NCBI RefSeq assembly: GCF_001650495.1
Contig: NZ_LWCS01000052.1
Location: 1 to 32,476 of the forward strand
Length of the DNA stretch: 32,476 bases
Direction of reading: 5' to 3'
Source: Mycolicibacterium iranicum
GTDB taxonomy: Bacteria; Actinomycetota; Actinomycetes; Mycobacteriales; Mycobacteriaceae
Shown: positions 1 through 7,508 of the stretch, piece by piece
How the letters are laid out: each line of letters begins with the position of its first letter
How positions within the stretch are numbered: position 1 is the first letter of the stretch
Made by a program: the position numbers and the translations under genes
The notes under the pieces: model-generated
Databases searched by the model: none
Told to the model about the DNA's origin: nothing
The model's input: the letters and a program-made list of their open reading frames with translations, nothing else

Positions 1-942
1 GAAAGAGCCCGGCGTCGGTGCACCGCTCGACGGCGGCGGCAGCGGAGCCATCATCGTCGCCGCCTGGCTGCGTTGCAGGATCGCCGCGGCCTGGTCCTGG
101 TCGGCGTGGGTGAGCGCCTCGGTGGCGGCCAGGGCCATCTCGCCCGCCGACGCGTACCGATGTTCGGGTTCCTTGGCCATACCTCGGGCCACGACCTCGT
201 CGAGCGCAGCGGGAATGCCTTGGCGCACTTGGCTGGGACGGGGTGCCGGCTGGTTGAGGTGTGCAGTGATCACGACGCTCACGCTGTCGCCCTGGAACGG
301 CTGCGCTCCGGTCAGGCATTCGTGGAGCACGCAGGTCAACGCGTACACGTCGGCGCGGTGTGTGACCTCGCCGCCGGTGAAGCGTTCGGGCGCCATGTAG
401 GCGTAGGTGCCCACGGCGGTGCCCAACTCGGTGAGTGTCTCGTCGGTGGCGGCATTGGCGATGCCGAAGTCCACCAGGTAGGCGAAATCGTCGCGGGTGA
501 TCAGGATGTTCTCGGGTTTCACATCGCGGTGCAGGATGCCCGCATGATGGGCGGCATCGAGCGCCGACGCGATCTGTTTGACGATGGCCGTCGCCCGCGC
601 CGGCGTCATCGCACCCTGCTCCTTGAGCACCTTGCGCAGATCTGTGCCGTCGATCATCCGCATGTCCACGAACAGCAGGCCGTCCACTTCGCCGTAGTCG
701 TGGATCGGAACCACATGCGGTTCCTGCAACCGGCCCGCCGCGTGAGCCTCGCGCTGCAGCCGCTTACGGAACACCGGATCGTGGGACGCGCCCTCCGGCA
801 GCAGCTTCAGCGCCACCACACGGTCTTTCACCGTGTCGTGGGCCTCGTACACCTCGCCCATGCCGCCCTTGCCCAGTAGCCGGCGCAGGCGGTACGGGCC
901 GATCTGGGAGCCGACGCGGGAGCCCTGCTGGGGATCGTTCAT
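1..942 (-). CDS. PknE-like Ser/Thr protein kinase, 5' part (runs off the window)
   Basis: Eukaryotic-type protein kinase that phosphorylates proteins on Ser/Thr; mycobacterial members are usually membrane-anchored sensors. The 314 visible codons contain the full catalytic domain: glycine-rich loop GKGGMGEVYEA near residues 25-35, the VALK lysine, catalytic loop HRDVKPEN, DFG as DFGIA, and the APER motif. After about residue 285 a Pro/Ser-rich linker begins and is cut by the window edge, so the transmembrane segment and any extracellular sensor domain lie outside. Start is the ATG at 942-940 behind GAGGAG. The remembered kinase-domain sequence of M. tuberculosis PknE matches closely (YRLRRL, LQEPHVVPIHD, FAYLVDFGIA), but the extracellular domain that would settle PknE versus PknF/PknI type is not visible. 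Kinase identity is very secure; the subtype is an inference. Confidence 0.93.
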   Translation of the reverse strand, partial: MNDPQQGSRVGSQIGPYRLRRLLGKGGMGEVYEAHDTVKDRVVALKLLPEGASHDPVFRKRLQREAHAAGRLQEPHVVPIHDYGEVDGLLFVDMRMIDGTDLRKVLKEQGAMTPARATAIVKQIASALDAAHHAGILHRDVKPENILITRDDFAYLVDFGIANAATDETLTELGTAVGTYAYMAPERFTGGEVTHRADVYALTCVLHECLTGAQPFQGDSVSVVITAHLNQPAPRPSQVRQGIPAALDEVVARGMAKEPEHRYASAGEMALAATEALTHADQDQAAAILQRSQAATMMAPLPPPSSGAPTPGSF

Positions 943-984
943 CAAGGCTCCTCGGGTGTCGTTCGTCCGGCGAACACACCCTAA

Positions 985-1003
985 TGCGGCGGATGACGCC
1001 GCA
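985..1003. promoter_or_regulatory. Inverted repeat between divergent pkn and reductase genes
   Basis: TGCGGCG-GATGA-CGCCGCA is a perfect 7-bp inverted repeat with a 5-nt loop in the divergent intergenic region. A TAGGGT box on the minus strand (977-982 area) could be the -10 of the kinase gene, placing this repeat over its promoter. It could be a repressor site or chance in GC-rich DNA. Confidence 0.3.
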
Positions 1004-1066
1004 CAGCCTCAACCGGCGGGTTTCGGTATTCGATCCATCCGCACCGCCATCTGGTGTACACCTAAA

Positions 1067-1080
1067 TAGAACGTGTTCTA
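1067..1080 (+). promoter_or_regulatory. KstR-type operator upstream of the DapB-like reductase gene
   Basis: TAGAACGTGTTCTA fits every fixed position of TnnAACnnGTTnnA, the consensus recalled for KstR, the TetR-family repressor of the mycobacterial cholesterol-catabolism regulon. It lies 26 nt before the reductase start, a position suited to repression. A second, unrelated palindrome GGTGTACACC sits immediately upstream at 1053-1062, so two regulators may act here. The match is seen directly; KstR binding is inferred. Confidence 0.7.
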
Positions 1081-1106
1081 GTTCGGGACTCCTGGGAGGA
1101 GACGAC

Positions 1107-2156
1107 ATGGCGCTGCGCGTCGTGCAGTGGGCAACGGGCGGAGTGGGCGTAGCCGCGATCAAGGGCGTGCTGGAACATCCCGATCTGGAACTGGCCGGCT
1201 GCTGGGTGCATTCCGAGGCCAAGAGCGGCCGCGACGTCGGCGACATCATCGGCACCGAACCCCTCGGCATCACCGCGACGAACAACATCGACGAGATCCT
1301 GGCCCTCGATGCCGATGCGGTCATCTACACCCCGCTGCTGCCCAACCCCGACGAGGTCACCGCGCTGCTGCGGTCGGGAAAAAACGTCGTCAGCCCGGTC
1401 GGTTGGTTCTACCCGTCCGAGAAGGAAGCCGTACCGCTGAGGGCCGCCGCCGAGCAGGGCGGAGTCACTCTGCACGGCACCGGGATAGCACCCGGCGGTA
1501 TCAGCGAGAAATTCCCGCTGCTGATGTCGACCATGTCGACAGGGGTGAGGTTCGTTCGCGCCGAGGAGTTCTCCGACCTGCGCAGCTACGAGGCCCCCGA
1601 CGTGGTGCGCCATGTGATGGGCTTCGGCGACACCCCGGACAAGGCGCTGTCGGGGCCGATGCAGAAACTGCTCGACGGCGGATTCATCCAGTCGGTCAAG
1701 ATGATCGTCGACGCGATCGGCTTCGCCGCCGAACCTCGGGTGCGGTCGACCCAGGAGATCGCTGTGGCCACCGCCCCGATCGACTCCCCGATCGGGACGA
1801 TCGAGCCCGGCCAGGTCGCTGCTCGAAAGTTCCACTGGGAAGCCCTCGTCGGCGACGACGTCGTCGTGGAGGTGACGGTCAACTGGCTGATGGGTGAGGA
1901 AAACCTCGACCCCGCATGGAGTTTCGGGCCGGCGGGCCAGCGCTACGAGATGGAGATCAAGGGCAACCCCGATTTCACCGTCACGGTCAAGGGCTTCCAG
2001 TCCGAGATCGGCGGAGAGGGCCCGGAATACGGTGTGGTGGCCACCGCTGCGCACTGCGTGAACTCGGTGCCCGCCGTCTGCGCGGCGCCGCCGGGCATCA
2101 GCACCTACCTCGACCTGCCGTTCATCAGCGCGAAAGCAGCAGCCGCCTTGCGCTGA
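1107..2156 (+). CDS. DapB-like NAD(P)-binding reductase (Rv1059-like)
   Basis: 349-residue protein of the family that pairs a dihydrodipicolinate-reductase-like Rossmann domain with a distinct C-terminal domain (2,4-diaminopentanoate dehydrogenase relatives). The N-terminus reads VVQWATGGVG, the dinucleotide-binding glycine loop, followed by a typical substrate-domain region with HGTGIAPGG near residue 131. The ATG at 1107 follows GGGAGGA at 1094-1100; an upstream in-frame extension is rejected because it would run through the operator. The substrate is unknown; many actinobacterial paralogues sit in lipid or sterol catabolic loci, and the KstR-type palindrome in front supports a similar setting here. 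It is not the lysine-pathway DapB, which is shorter. Confidence 0.85.
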   Translation: MALRVVQWATGGVGVAAIKGVLEHPDLELAGCWVHSEAKSGRDVGDIIGTEPLGITATNNIDEILALDADAVIYTPLLPNPDEVTALLRSGKNVVSPVGWFYPSEKEAVPLRAAAEQGGVTLHGTGIAPGGISEKFPLLMSTMSTGVRFVRAEEFSDLRSYEAPDVVRHVMGFGDTPDKALSGPMQKLLDGGFIQSVKMIVDAIGFAAEPRVRSTQEIAVATAPIDSPIGTIEPGQVAARKFHWEALVGDDVVVEVTVNWLMGEENLDPAWSFGPAGQRYEMEIKGNPDFTVTVKGFQSEIGGEGPEYGVVATAAHCVNSVPAVCAAPPGISTYLDLPFISAKAAAALR

Positions 2157-2203
2157 TCCGAGCTCCTGCCGCCACGGAACCGACCAACGCGCGCCGATTT
2201 GAG

Positions 2204-2221
2204 CTCGACGGCAGCGTCGAG
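2204..2221 (+). other. Hairpin CTCGACG-GCAG-CGTCGAG between reductase and patatin genes
   Basis: Perfect 7-bp stem with a 4-nt loop, 30 nt before the patatin start. There is no T-tract, so it is either a U-less terminator for the reductase gene or a leader structure. The rest of the 95-bp gap shows only the GAAAGGAAG ribosome-binding site. Confidence 0.3.
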
Positions 2222-2251
2222 TCACAGTGTCCGGTAGACGAAAGGAAGTCG

Positions 2252-3112
2252 ATGACTCGTGCGTTGGTGCTTGCCGGCGGCGGCCTGGCGGGAATCGCCT
2301 GGGAGACCGGGGTACTGCTCGGCATCTGCGATGAGGCACCGGAGGCCGGCGCGCGCCTGCTCGCCGCCGACGTCCTGCTCGGGACCTCCGCCGGCTCGAC
2401 GGTCGCGGCGCAGCTTGGCAGTGGACTGTCGCTCGACGAGCTGTTCGCCCGGCAGCTGTCAGAGGTACACGGCGCCCACGAGATCCACCCGGGGGTCTCG
2501 ATCGACACGATCACCGAACTGTTCCTCGGCGCGATGATGACGCCGGGCGCCACCAAGGAGCAAAAACTCCAGAAGATCGGCGGCATCGCCGCCGACACCC
2601 ACACGGTGCCGGAAGCCGTTCGCCGCAGCGTGATCGAGCATCGGTTGCCTTCCCACGACTGGCCGAACCGCGCGATCCGGGTGACGGCGATCGACATCGC
2701 GACCGGCGAGCTCGTCGTCTTCGACGCGAACTCCGGTGTCGGACTGGTCGACTCCGTAGCCGCGAGTTGCGCGGTGCCCGGGGTGTGGCCGCCCGTCACC
2801 ATCGGTGGCCGCCGCTACATGGACGGCGGCGTGGGCAGCACGGTCAACATGTCTGCGGTGCAGGACTGCGGGGCCGCGGTCGCGCTGGTGCCGTCAGGGG
2901 CCAACAGCCCGTCCCCGTGGGGGACGGGCACGGTTGCAGAGATCGAGGCCTTCCCCGGTACCACCCTGGCCGTGTACGCCGACGACGACGCGCTGGCGGC
3001 GTTCGGGCCCAACCCGCTCGACCCGGCGTGCCGAGAGCCCGCGGCGCAGGCAGGTCGCGCCCAAGGGCGTCGCGAGGCACCCCGCGTCGCAGAGTTTTTC
3101 TCAGCCCTGTGA
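2252..3112 (+). CDS. Patatin-like phospholipase (Rv1062-like)
   Basis: 286-residue patatin-family lipid acyl hydrolase using a Ser-Asp dyad. Visible motifs: oxyanion-hole glycines GGGLAG at residues 9-14, nucleophile motif GTSAG with Ser46, and the catalytic-Asp motif DGG at about residue 191 (RRYMDGG). No signal peptide or membrane helix is seen, so it is probably cytosolic. The ATG at 2252 follows a GAAAGGAAG ribosome-binding site. The C-terminus is Ala/Arg-rich and its last 12 nt overlap the 3' end of the convergent patatin gene at 3101. Length and position match M. tuberculosis Rv1062 as remembered. The physiological lipid substrate is unknown. Confidence 0.87.
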   Translation: MTRALVLAGGGLAGIAWETGVLLGICDEAPEAGARLLAADVLLGTSAGSTVAAQLGSGLSLDELFARQLSEVHGAHEIHPGVSIDTITELFLGAMMTPGATKEQKLQKIGGIAADTHTVPEAVRRSVIEHRLPSHDWPNRAIRVTAIDIATGELVVFDANSGVGLVDSVAASCAVPGVWPPVTIGGRRYMDGGVGSTVNMSAVQDCGAAVALVPSGANSPSPWGTGTVAEIEAFPGTTLAVYADDDALAAFGPNPLDPACREPAAQAGRAQGRREAPRVAEFFSAL

Positions 3113-4066
3113 ACCCGTCGGCTCGAGTGCGTCCAGCGCGATGCTGGCCATCTCCTGCCCGATCTCGATGACCTCGTTGGCCCGGTGGAAGTCCAGGCTG
3201 CGGCACACCGTGCGGGGAATCTCGATCAGCAGGTCGGGTGGATAGGCCGCCAGTGTGTGGCGGGCCAGTGCCGACTGCGCGATGTCGATGACGCGGTTCA
3301 TCACCTCGAAGCTGCCCAGCTTCGGGATGCCCGGCTCGTGGAGGTCGGCGACAGGTTCGTCGTCCGGGGCGACGAGCCGCCCCAGCATCGCACGTCCTGT
3401 CGGCGTCTCCAGCAGCGACCGGGCCGCTTTCGTGTCGAGCAGCGACGACGTGCTCCGCCACATCCTGCTGAGCCAGTCCGAGGTGGGTAGGCGGGAATCA
3501 CTCATGCGCTTGTCGACGTCGGGATCCTCGCCGGAGAGGCTCACGGCGATCGTGACATCGGCCGGCGCCGCGGCGATCGGCGCCATCGGAAGCGGATCGA
3601 GAATGCCGCCGTCGGCGAGAAGGCGTCCGTCGAGGACGTGGGGCGTGATGACGCCGGGGATCGCGATCGACGCGCGAATCGCATCGTCGACCGGGCCGCG
3701 CTGCATCCACACCGACTTCCCGGTGATCAGATCGGTCGCCACCGAGGTGTACTGCATCGGGAGTTCCTCGATGGTGACCTCGCCGAGGATCTCGCGCACT
3801 GCGTCGAGGATCTTCTCGGCGCGCAGCACGCCGGCTGACGTGAGGGACGGATCGAGCAGCCTCAGCACCGCGCGCTGGGTCAAAGAGCTTGCCCACACGG
3901 CGTATTCGTCGAGTTTGCCCGCGGCCTCCAAGCCGCCGACCAGGGCGCCCATCGACGAACCGGCGATTCCGACGACCTCGTGACCCCTCTCGCGCAGTTC
4001 GTTGAGGACACCGATATGGGCATAGCCGCGCGCCCCGCCGCTGCCCAAAGCCAATGCGACCCGCAT
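3101..4066 (-). CDS. Patatin-like phospholipase (Rv1063c-like)
   Basis: 321-residue RssA/patatin-type acyl hydrolase. The protein opens with MRVALALGSGGARGYAHIG: oxyanion motif GSGGARG at residues 8-14 and nucleophile motif GSSMG with Ser38; the Asp motif appears as ADGGILDPLP. The start chosen is the ATG at 4066, with GAGAA 7 nt upstream (which could also be a leaderless -10, GAGAAT); an in-frame ATG at 4132 would add 22 residues unlike the family. The gene is convergent with the other patatin gene, overlapping by 12 nt, so two different patatins lie tail to tail. It faces away from the decayed VOC gene with a palindrome between them. Confidence 0.87.
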   Translation of the reverse strand: MRVALALGSGGARGYAHIGVLNELRERGHEVVGIAGSSMGALVGGLEAAGKLDEYAVWASSLTQRAVLRLLDPSLTSAGVLRAEKILDAVREILGEVTIEELPMQYTSVATDLITGKSVWMQRGPVDDAIRASIAIPGVITPHVLDGRLLADGGILDPLPMAPIAAAPADVTIAVSLSGEDPDVDKRMSDSRLPTSDWLSRMWRSTSSLLDTKAARSLLETPTGRAMLGRLVAPDDEPVADLHEPGIPKLGSFEVMNRVIDIAQSALARHTLAAYPPDLLIEIPRTVCRSLDFHRANEVIEIGQEMASIALDALEPTGSQG

Positions 4067-4102
4067 GGACACATTCTCGCGTGTTGCGACCCCGCAGGGT
4101 CG

Positions 4103-4117
4103 GCAACCCTGGGTTGC
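4103..4117. promoter_or_regulatory. Palindrome GCAACC-CTG-GGTTGC in a divergent promoter region
   Basis: Perfect 6-bp inverted repeat, 3-nt spacer, abutting the ATG of the VOC remnant and 37 nt from the patatin start. It resembles a small operator shared by divergent genes and may survive from when the VOC gene was functional. Confidence 0.35.
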
Positions 4118-4260
4118 ATGATCGGAAACCATCGCTGCGTCGTCCTCGACGCCCGTGATTCGCGAGGGCTGGTGCGCTTCTGTGCCGAACTCCTGGACGG
4201 GGTTTCTGGGTGTTCCGTGACCCGGCGGGCCAAACGTTCTGCGTGGTGTTCGACGTCTAA
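4118..4260 (+). pseudogene. Remnant of a VOC/glyoxalase-fold protein (internal deletion plus frameshift)
   Basis: Two fragments of one small family can be read here. From the ATG at 4118 one frame gives MIGNHRCVVLDARDSRGL followed by VRFCAELLDG, the typical N-terminal strand and helix of glyoxalase/VOC proteins. A different frame, from about 4213, gives FRDPAGQTFCVVFDV and a TAA stop at 4258, the typical C-terminal strand of the same family (DPAGxxFC). The intervening 60-70 residues are missing, so about 47 codons remain of a domain usually near 120. The breakpoint lies around 4199-4212. The TAA overlaps the stop of convergent lpqV. An unrelated chance resemblance is possible, but both ends matching in the right order argues for a genuine deletion remnant. 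Confidence 0.6.
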
Positions 4261-4685
4261 CCGCAGAGCGCGTCGGCGGCCGCTTCCACGGCGACGATGA
4301 CCGCAGCCTGCTGCCCGGGGGTCAGTTCTGACCATCGCTTGTCGAACGTCGCCGGTCCGACGGATTCGGCGGACTGCACCGTCTTGAGGTACGGCTCGAT
4401 CTGCGACCGCGGGTCGCCGCCCTGCTGGTCCATCCATGTCTTGGCCGCCCGGCACGCCTGGAAGTAGTCGTCTTCGGTGGACTCCGCGGGGGCGCCGACT
4501 GCGGTGGTCACGCCGCCGGGGGAGACGCCCACCTCGCCGGGTGCCACCGAGGTCGAGGGTGCGGCGGCGCTCGTCGGTGACGAGGTCGTCCCTGTCGGTG
4601 ACGGCGTTGCCGGCGGCTCAGCCGGCTCCGACGAGCACGCGGCGGCGATCGCGGCGACGGCGGCGAATACGAGTGGCCAACGCAT
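4257..4685 (-). CDS. lpqV: Lipoprotein LpqV-like
   Basis: 142-residue secreted lipoprotein of unknown function. Residues 1-16 form a signal peptide (basic start MRW, hydrophobic core) ending at a lipobox-like IAAAC with Cys17, although position -3 is Ala rather than the usual Leu/Val/Ile. A low-complexity Pro/Ser/Thr linker (about 20-60) follows, then a helical domain with one Cys in ACRAAK and another in the last two residues (LCG), which could form a disulfide. ATG 4685 is preferred: there is no Shine-Dalgarno, but TACATT ends 6 nt before it, the leaderless arrangement. A longer in-frame start at 4757 would bury the signal peptide. Position and length fit M. tuberculosis LpqV as recalled. 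Confidence 0.8.
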   Translation of the reverse strand: MRWPLVFAAVAAIAAACSSEPAEPPATPSPTGTTSSPTSAAAPSTSVAPGEVGVSPGGVTTAVGAPAESTEDDYFQACRAAKTWMDQQGGDPRSQIEPYLKTVQSAESVGPATFDKRWSELTPGQQAAVIVAVEAAADALCG

Positions 4686-4691
4686 CCTGCC

Positions 4692-4697
4692 AATGTA
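4692..4697 (-). promoter_or_regulatory. -10 box of lpqV (TACATT, leaderless)
   Basis: TACATT on the minus strand, 6 nt before the lpqV ATG, so the RNA would start at or next to the start codon. Confidence 0.5.
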
Positions 4698-4814
4698 GGC
4701 AGGCGCCTCCCGCCACGACGCGGCGGCCAACAGTGAACTGGGGTTTCCTAGATTCACCGTGAGGTTAAAGCTCGTTGCTGGCGAGGCGCCCGCAGGCTGT
4801 GGAACACTCGCGTC

Positions 4815-4856
4815 ATGACCGACGCGACCCGCAACCAGGAGTGTTGTCCGGCCTGA
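4815..4856 (+). CDS. Cys-Cys leader peptide ORF upstream of cysteine dioxygenase
   Basis: A 13-codon ORF, MTDATRNQECCPA, ends 44 nt before the cysteine dioxygenase ATG. Its tandem TGT TGT codons, four codons from the end, recall the Cys-rich small ORFs that control mycobacterial sulfur genes by cysteine-dependent attenuation (the Ms5788A type). There is no good Shine-Dalgarno; AACACT lies 6 nt before the ATG and could be a leaderless -10. The peptide itself would have no function; ribosome stalling at the Cys codons would expose or hide the downstream ribosome-binding site (GGAG, 4889-4892). Seen: the ORF, the Cys codons, the location. Inferred: translation and regulation. Confidence 0.5.
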   Translation: MTDATRNQECCPA

Positions 4857-4900
4857 CCGCCGCGCCCCTGATTCGTCCGTCTGTCGCTGGAGTTCCTTCC

Positions 4901-5434
4901 ATGTCCCCTTCTGTGTCCTTGGCTCCCACTCGCCTGCGTCCCGCCGACCTTCTGCACGTCACCGACCGGTTCGCCGATGACGTTCTCGGCGGCGACTTCG
5001 ACCACCTGCTCCCTGCCGCCGGGCCACCCACCACCGAGCGCTGGTTCACCCGGCTGTACGGCACCGACGAACTCGACGTGTGGCTGATCAGCTGGGCGCC
5101 CGACCGGTCCACCGAACTGCACGACCACGGCGGATCACTCGGTGCGTTGACCGTCGTGTCGGGCTCACTGCGGGAAACCCGTTGGGACGGCGGCGCTCTG
5201 CGCGACCGCCGCCTCGATGCCGGCGATCAGGCAGCGTTCCCGCTCGGATGGGTCCACGATGTCGTGTGGGCGCCCGAGGCCATCACGACCGGCGGGGTGG
5301 CACCGGCCGCGCAGACACTGAGTGTGCACGCCTACTCGCCACCGCTGACGGCGATGTCCTACTACGAGGTCACTGAACGAAACACGTTGCGCCGCAAGCG
5401 CACCGAATTGACCGACAAGCCGGAAGGCGACTGA
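4901..5434 (+). CDS. Cysteine dioxygenase-family cupin (Rv1065-like)
   Basis: 177-residue cupin of the cysteine dioxygenase type I family, which oxidises cysteine to cysteine sulfinate with Fe(II) and O2. The metal ligands are visible: ELHDHGGS gives His74 and His76, and GWVHDV gives His119, the 3-His facial site. The strand GALTVVSGSLRE is the usual cupin continuation. The ATG at 4901 follows GGAG at a spacing of 8; an in-frame upstream extension would run through the leader ORF region and does not look like coding sequence. The stop overlaps the rhodanese ATG by 1 nt. M. tuberculosis Rv1065 holds the same place. Substrate specificity (cysteine versus another thiol) cannot be read from sequence. 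Confidence 0.82.
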   Translation: MSPSVSLAPTRLRPADLLHVTDRFADDVLGGDFDHLLPAAGPPTTERWFTRLYGTDELDVWLISWAPDRSTELHDHGGSLGALTVVSGSLRETRWDGGALRDRRLDAGDQAAFPLGWVHDVVWAPEAITTGGVAPAAQTLSVHAYSPPLTAMSYYEVTERNTLRRKRTELTDKPEGD

Positions 5435-5802
5435 TGGCCAGCCGAATCGATCGCATGCTCGACGATGCCCGCGCAAAACTCACCCGCCTGCCCGCCGCCG
5501 AGGTACCGGCAGCGCTGGCCCGAGGGGCGGTCCTGGTCGACATCCGCCCTGCCGCCCAGCGCGCCGCGGAAGGCGAACTGCCGCAGGCGCTCGTCATCGA
5601 GCGCAACGTCCTCGAGTGGCGACTGGATCCCACCAGCGACGCCCGCATCCCCCAGGCAGTCGACGACGATGTCGAATGGGTGGTGCTGTGCTCGGAGGGC
5701 TATACGTCCAGTCTGGCTGCCGCATCGCTGAAAGATCTTGGGCTGCGACGTTCCACGGATGTCATCGGCGGCTACCACGCACTGAAAGAAGTCCTGGTCT
5801 AG
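5434..5802 (+). CDS. Single-domain rhodanese-like protein (Rv1066-like)
   Basis: 122-residue rhodanese: LVDIRPAAQRAAEGELPQA is the conserved first half, and the active-site loop is CSEGYTSS with the catalytic Cys86 that would carry a persulfide. The protein is cytosolic and has one domain. Its ATG overlaps the cysteine dioxygenase stop (TGATG), implying translational coupling and a shared job in cysteine sulfur handling: the dioxygenase removes cysteine while the rhodanese moves or detoxifies sulfane sulfur. The stop codon interlocks with that of the convergent hydrolase gene in a shared CTAG at 5799-5802. The sulfur donor and acceptor are unknown. Confidence 0.87.
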   Translation: MASRIDRMLDDARAKLTRLPAAEVPAALARGAVLVDIRPAAQRAAEGELPQALVIERNVLEWRLDPTSDARIPQAVDDDVEWVVLCSEGYTSSLAAASLKDLGLRRSTDVIGGYHALKEVLV

Positions 5803-7502
5803 GAGCTCTCGTCGCTGCGCAAGAGTGGCCGCAATTTCTCCGTCTTCTCCTGCGTCCACCCGGGCGGTTCCATGATCGCTGCCCATGCATTGGCGACATT
5901 TCGCACGTAGACGTGTCCGTGTCCGTCGGGAACGTCGACCGCGACGGCCATGTCCGCAGACACCTGAAGGAAGGTCACGACGGGGATCCACTCCATGTGC
6001 GGTGAGACGTCATAGCCGCGCGCCTCGTGCAACCAGTCGGGCCTCGCGAAGAGCAGATCGGTGTTCCACCACGCGATCGGGTCCGACGCGTGCTGCAGGT
6101 ACACCACCCGGGGTTTGACCCACGGGTCGGGCGGGCGCTGTAAGTCGCGAGCCTCGGCCACGAAGCGTACGTTGGCGCCTTCGTCGTAGATCGGCAGCCA
6201 CTCCGGCGATCCGGCGTCGCGGTTGCGGGTCAGATCGGCCCATATCGTGTTGTTGAACGTCGGCCCGCTGAACAGTGCGCCGTCGGTGCGGGCGATCAAG
6301 TTGTTCAGAGCCAGGAATGGTGCTTCGCCGCCGAACGAACCCAGGCTCTCGCCGAAGACGACGAGCTCGGGTCGCTGTGCCTCCGGCATCTCGCGGATCA
6401 ATTCGTCGACGGCCTCGAACAGGTATTGGCCGGCCTGGCGCGCATTCTCCTTGTCGACCAGGAACGACAACCAGCTGGGCAGAAACGAGTACTGCATCGA
6501 CACGATCGCGGTGTCGCCGTTGTACATGTATTCCAGCGCAGCGGCTTCCGCGGCGTTGATCCATCCGGTGCCGGTTGTGGTGGCCACCGCGACCACAGCT
6601 CGGTCAAGCCCACCGGCGCGCTGCAACTCTTGAGCCGCCAACTCGGCAGTCGCTTTGATGCCGTCCGCGGAATGCAGTCCGGCGTATGCACGGATCGGCT
6701 CGATCGCAGGCGTGCCGTTGAACTCCGACAGCTCATCGACCGTGGGGCCGCTGGAAACGAACATCCGGCCCTGGTGCCCCAGCGATTCCCAGGTGACCAG
6801 GGACTCAGGACCGCCCGAGCGCAGATTCGATTCCGGCGCAGGGTTATCGGGGTCGGTTTCGTCGTTGACCGCTGCGAACGTCTTGTTGATGGTGCTCATC
6901 GCGAGCCGGACGACAACCCCGTTCAGCAGCGCGATCGTCAGCGCGAGCAGCAGCGCGACCACGACGACGACCGCGACGCGCGGCGGCGCGACCTTGTCCA
7001 CCTGCCGCACCAGGAACCGCACCAGCCTGCCGATCAGTTGGCCGATCTCGACGAACAGGAACAACGTCACCACCGAGATCGCCGCGGCGAGAGGGTAATC
7101 CCAGAACCCCAGGCGGGGCACACCCATCAGGTCGCGGACGCTGTCCTGCCAGCTGTGAAACTGCCACACCATGATGACCAGCCCGATCAGGCCGGCGACG
7201 CCGAGCGTCGGCCAGGCCCAGCGCGGGGCGGCGGGACTTGTGTCCTTGGAACGCATGAAGCGCACCAGCCACACCGAGAACACACCCAGGCCGTAGCCGA
7301 TCGCGCCCGCACCGCCGCTGACGAGACCCTGGAAAAGCGGTCCGCGCGGCAGCAAAGACGGGGTCAGCGACAGAAACAGGAAGACGAGACCGACCGCGGT
7401 GCCCATGAACGTGTACCGGCGAATCCACCAACTGCGCCGGGGTGACGGCGCCTCTTCGACCGGCGCAGGGGTCAACTCATCGGCGGACGCGGTCTCGGTC
7501 AC
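5799..7502 (-). CDS. Membrane-anchored alpha/beta-hydrolase (Rv1069c-like)
   Basis: 567-residue protein. Residues about 25-200 hold four or so hydrophobic helices (starting RYTFMGTAVGLVFLFLSL), the membrane domain typical of this actinobacterial family. The C-terminal half is an alpha/beta-hydrolase with nucleophile elbow VVFGESLGSFGG (Ser in GESLG) and a late His in DGHGHVY. The substrate is unknown, possibly a lipid or cell-envelope ester. Start is GTG at 7502, 9 nt after the echA8 stop; the echA8 stop codon forms the start of TAGAGT, a -10 box 6 nt before the GTG, so the message is probably leaderless. It is downstream of echA9-echA8 on the same strand. Confidence 0.83.
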   Translation of the reverse strand: MTETASADELTPAPVEEAPSPRRSWWIRRYTFMGTAVGLVFLFLSLTPSLLPRGPLFQGLVSGGAGAIGYGLGVFSVWLVRFMRSKDTSPAAPRWAWPTLGVAGLIGLVIMVWQFHSWQDSVRDLMGVPRLGFWDYPLAAAISVVTLFLFVEIGQLIGRLVRFLVRQVDKVAPPRVAVVVVVALLLALTIALLNGVVVRLAMSTINKTFAAVNDETDPDNPAPESNLRSGGPESLVTWESLGHQGRMFVSSGPTVDELSEFNGTPAIEPIRAYAGLHSADGIKATAELAAQELQRAGGLDRAVVAVATTTGTGWINAAEAAALEYMYNGDTAIVSMQYSFLPSWLSFLVDKENARQAGQYLFEAVDELIREMPEAQRPELVVFGESLGSFGGEAPFLALNNLIARTDGALFSGPTFNNTIWADLTRNRDAGSPEWLPIYDEGANVRFVAEARDLQRPPDPWVKPRVVYLQHASDPIAWWNTDLLFARPDWLHEARGYDVSPHMEWIPVVTFLQVSADMAVAVDVPDGHGHVYVRNVANAWAAIMEPPGWTQEKTEKLRPLLRSDESS

Positions 7503-7508
7503 GCATGA

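Noticed and set aside
1062..2339. Long open frame on the minus strand opposite the DapB-like gene
   Set aside because: Its His/Arg/Asp-rich product is the typical antisense reading of a GC-rich gene; the plus-strand protein has a clear Rossmann motif, ribosome-binding site and operator.
6426..7445. Open frame on the plus strand opposite the membrane hydrolase
   Set aside because: Low-complexity Arg/Asp/Gln-rich product with no motif; it mirrors the hydrophobic helices of the real gene.
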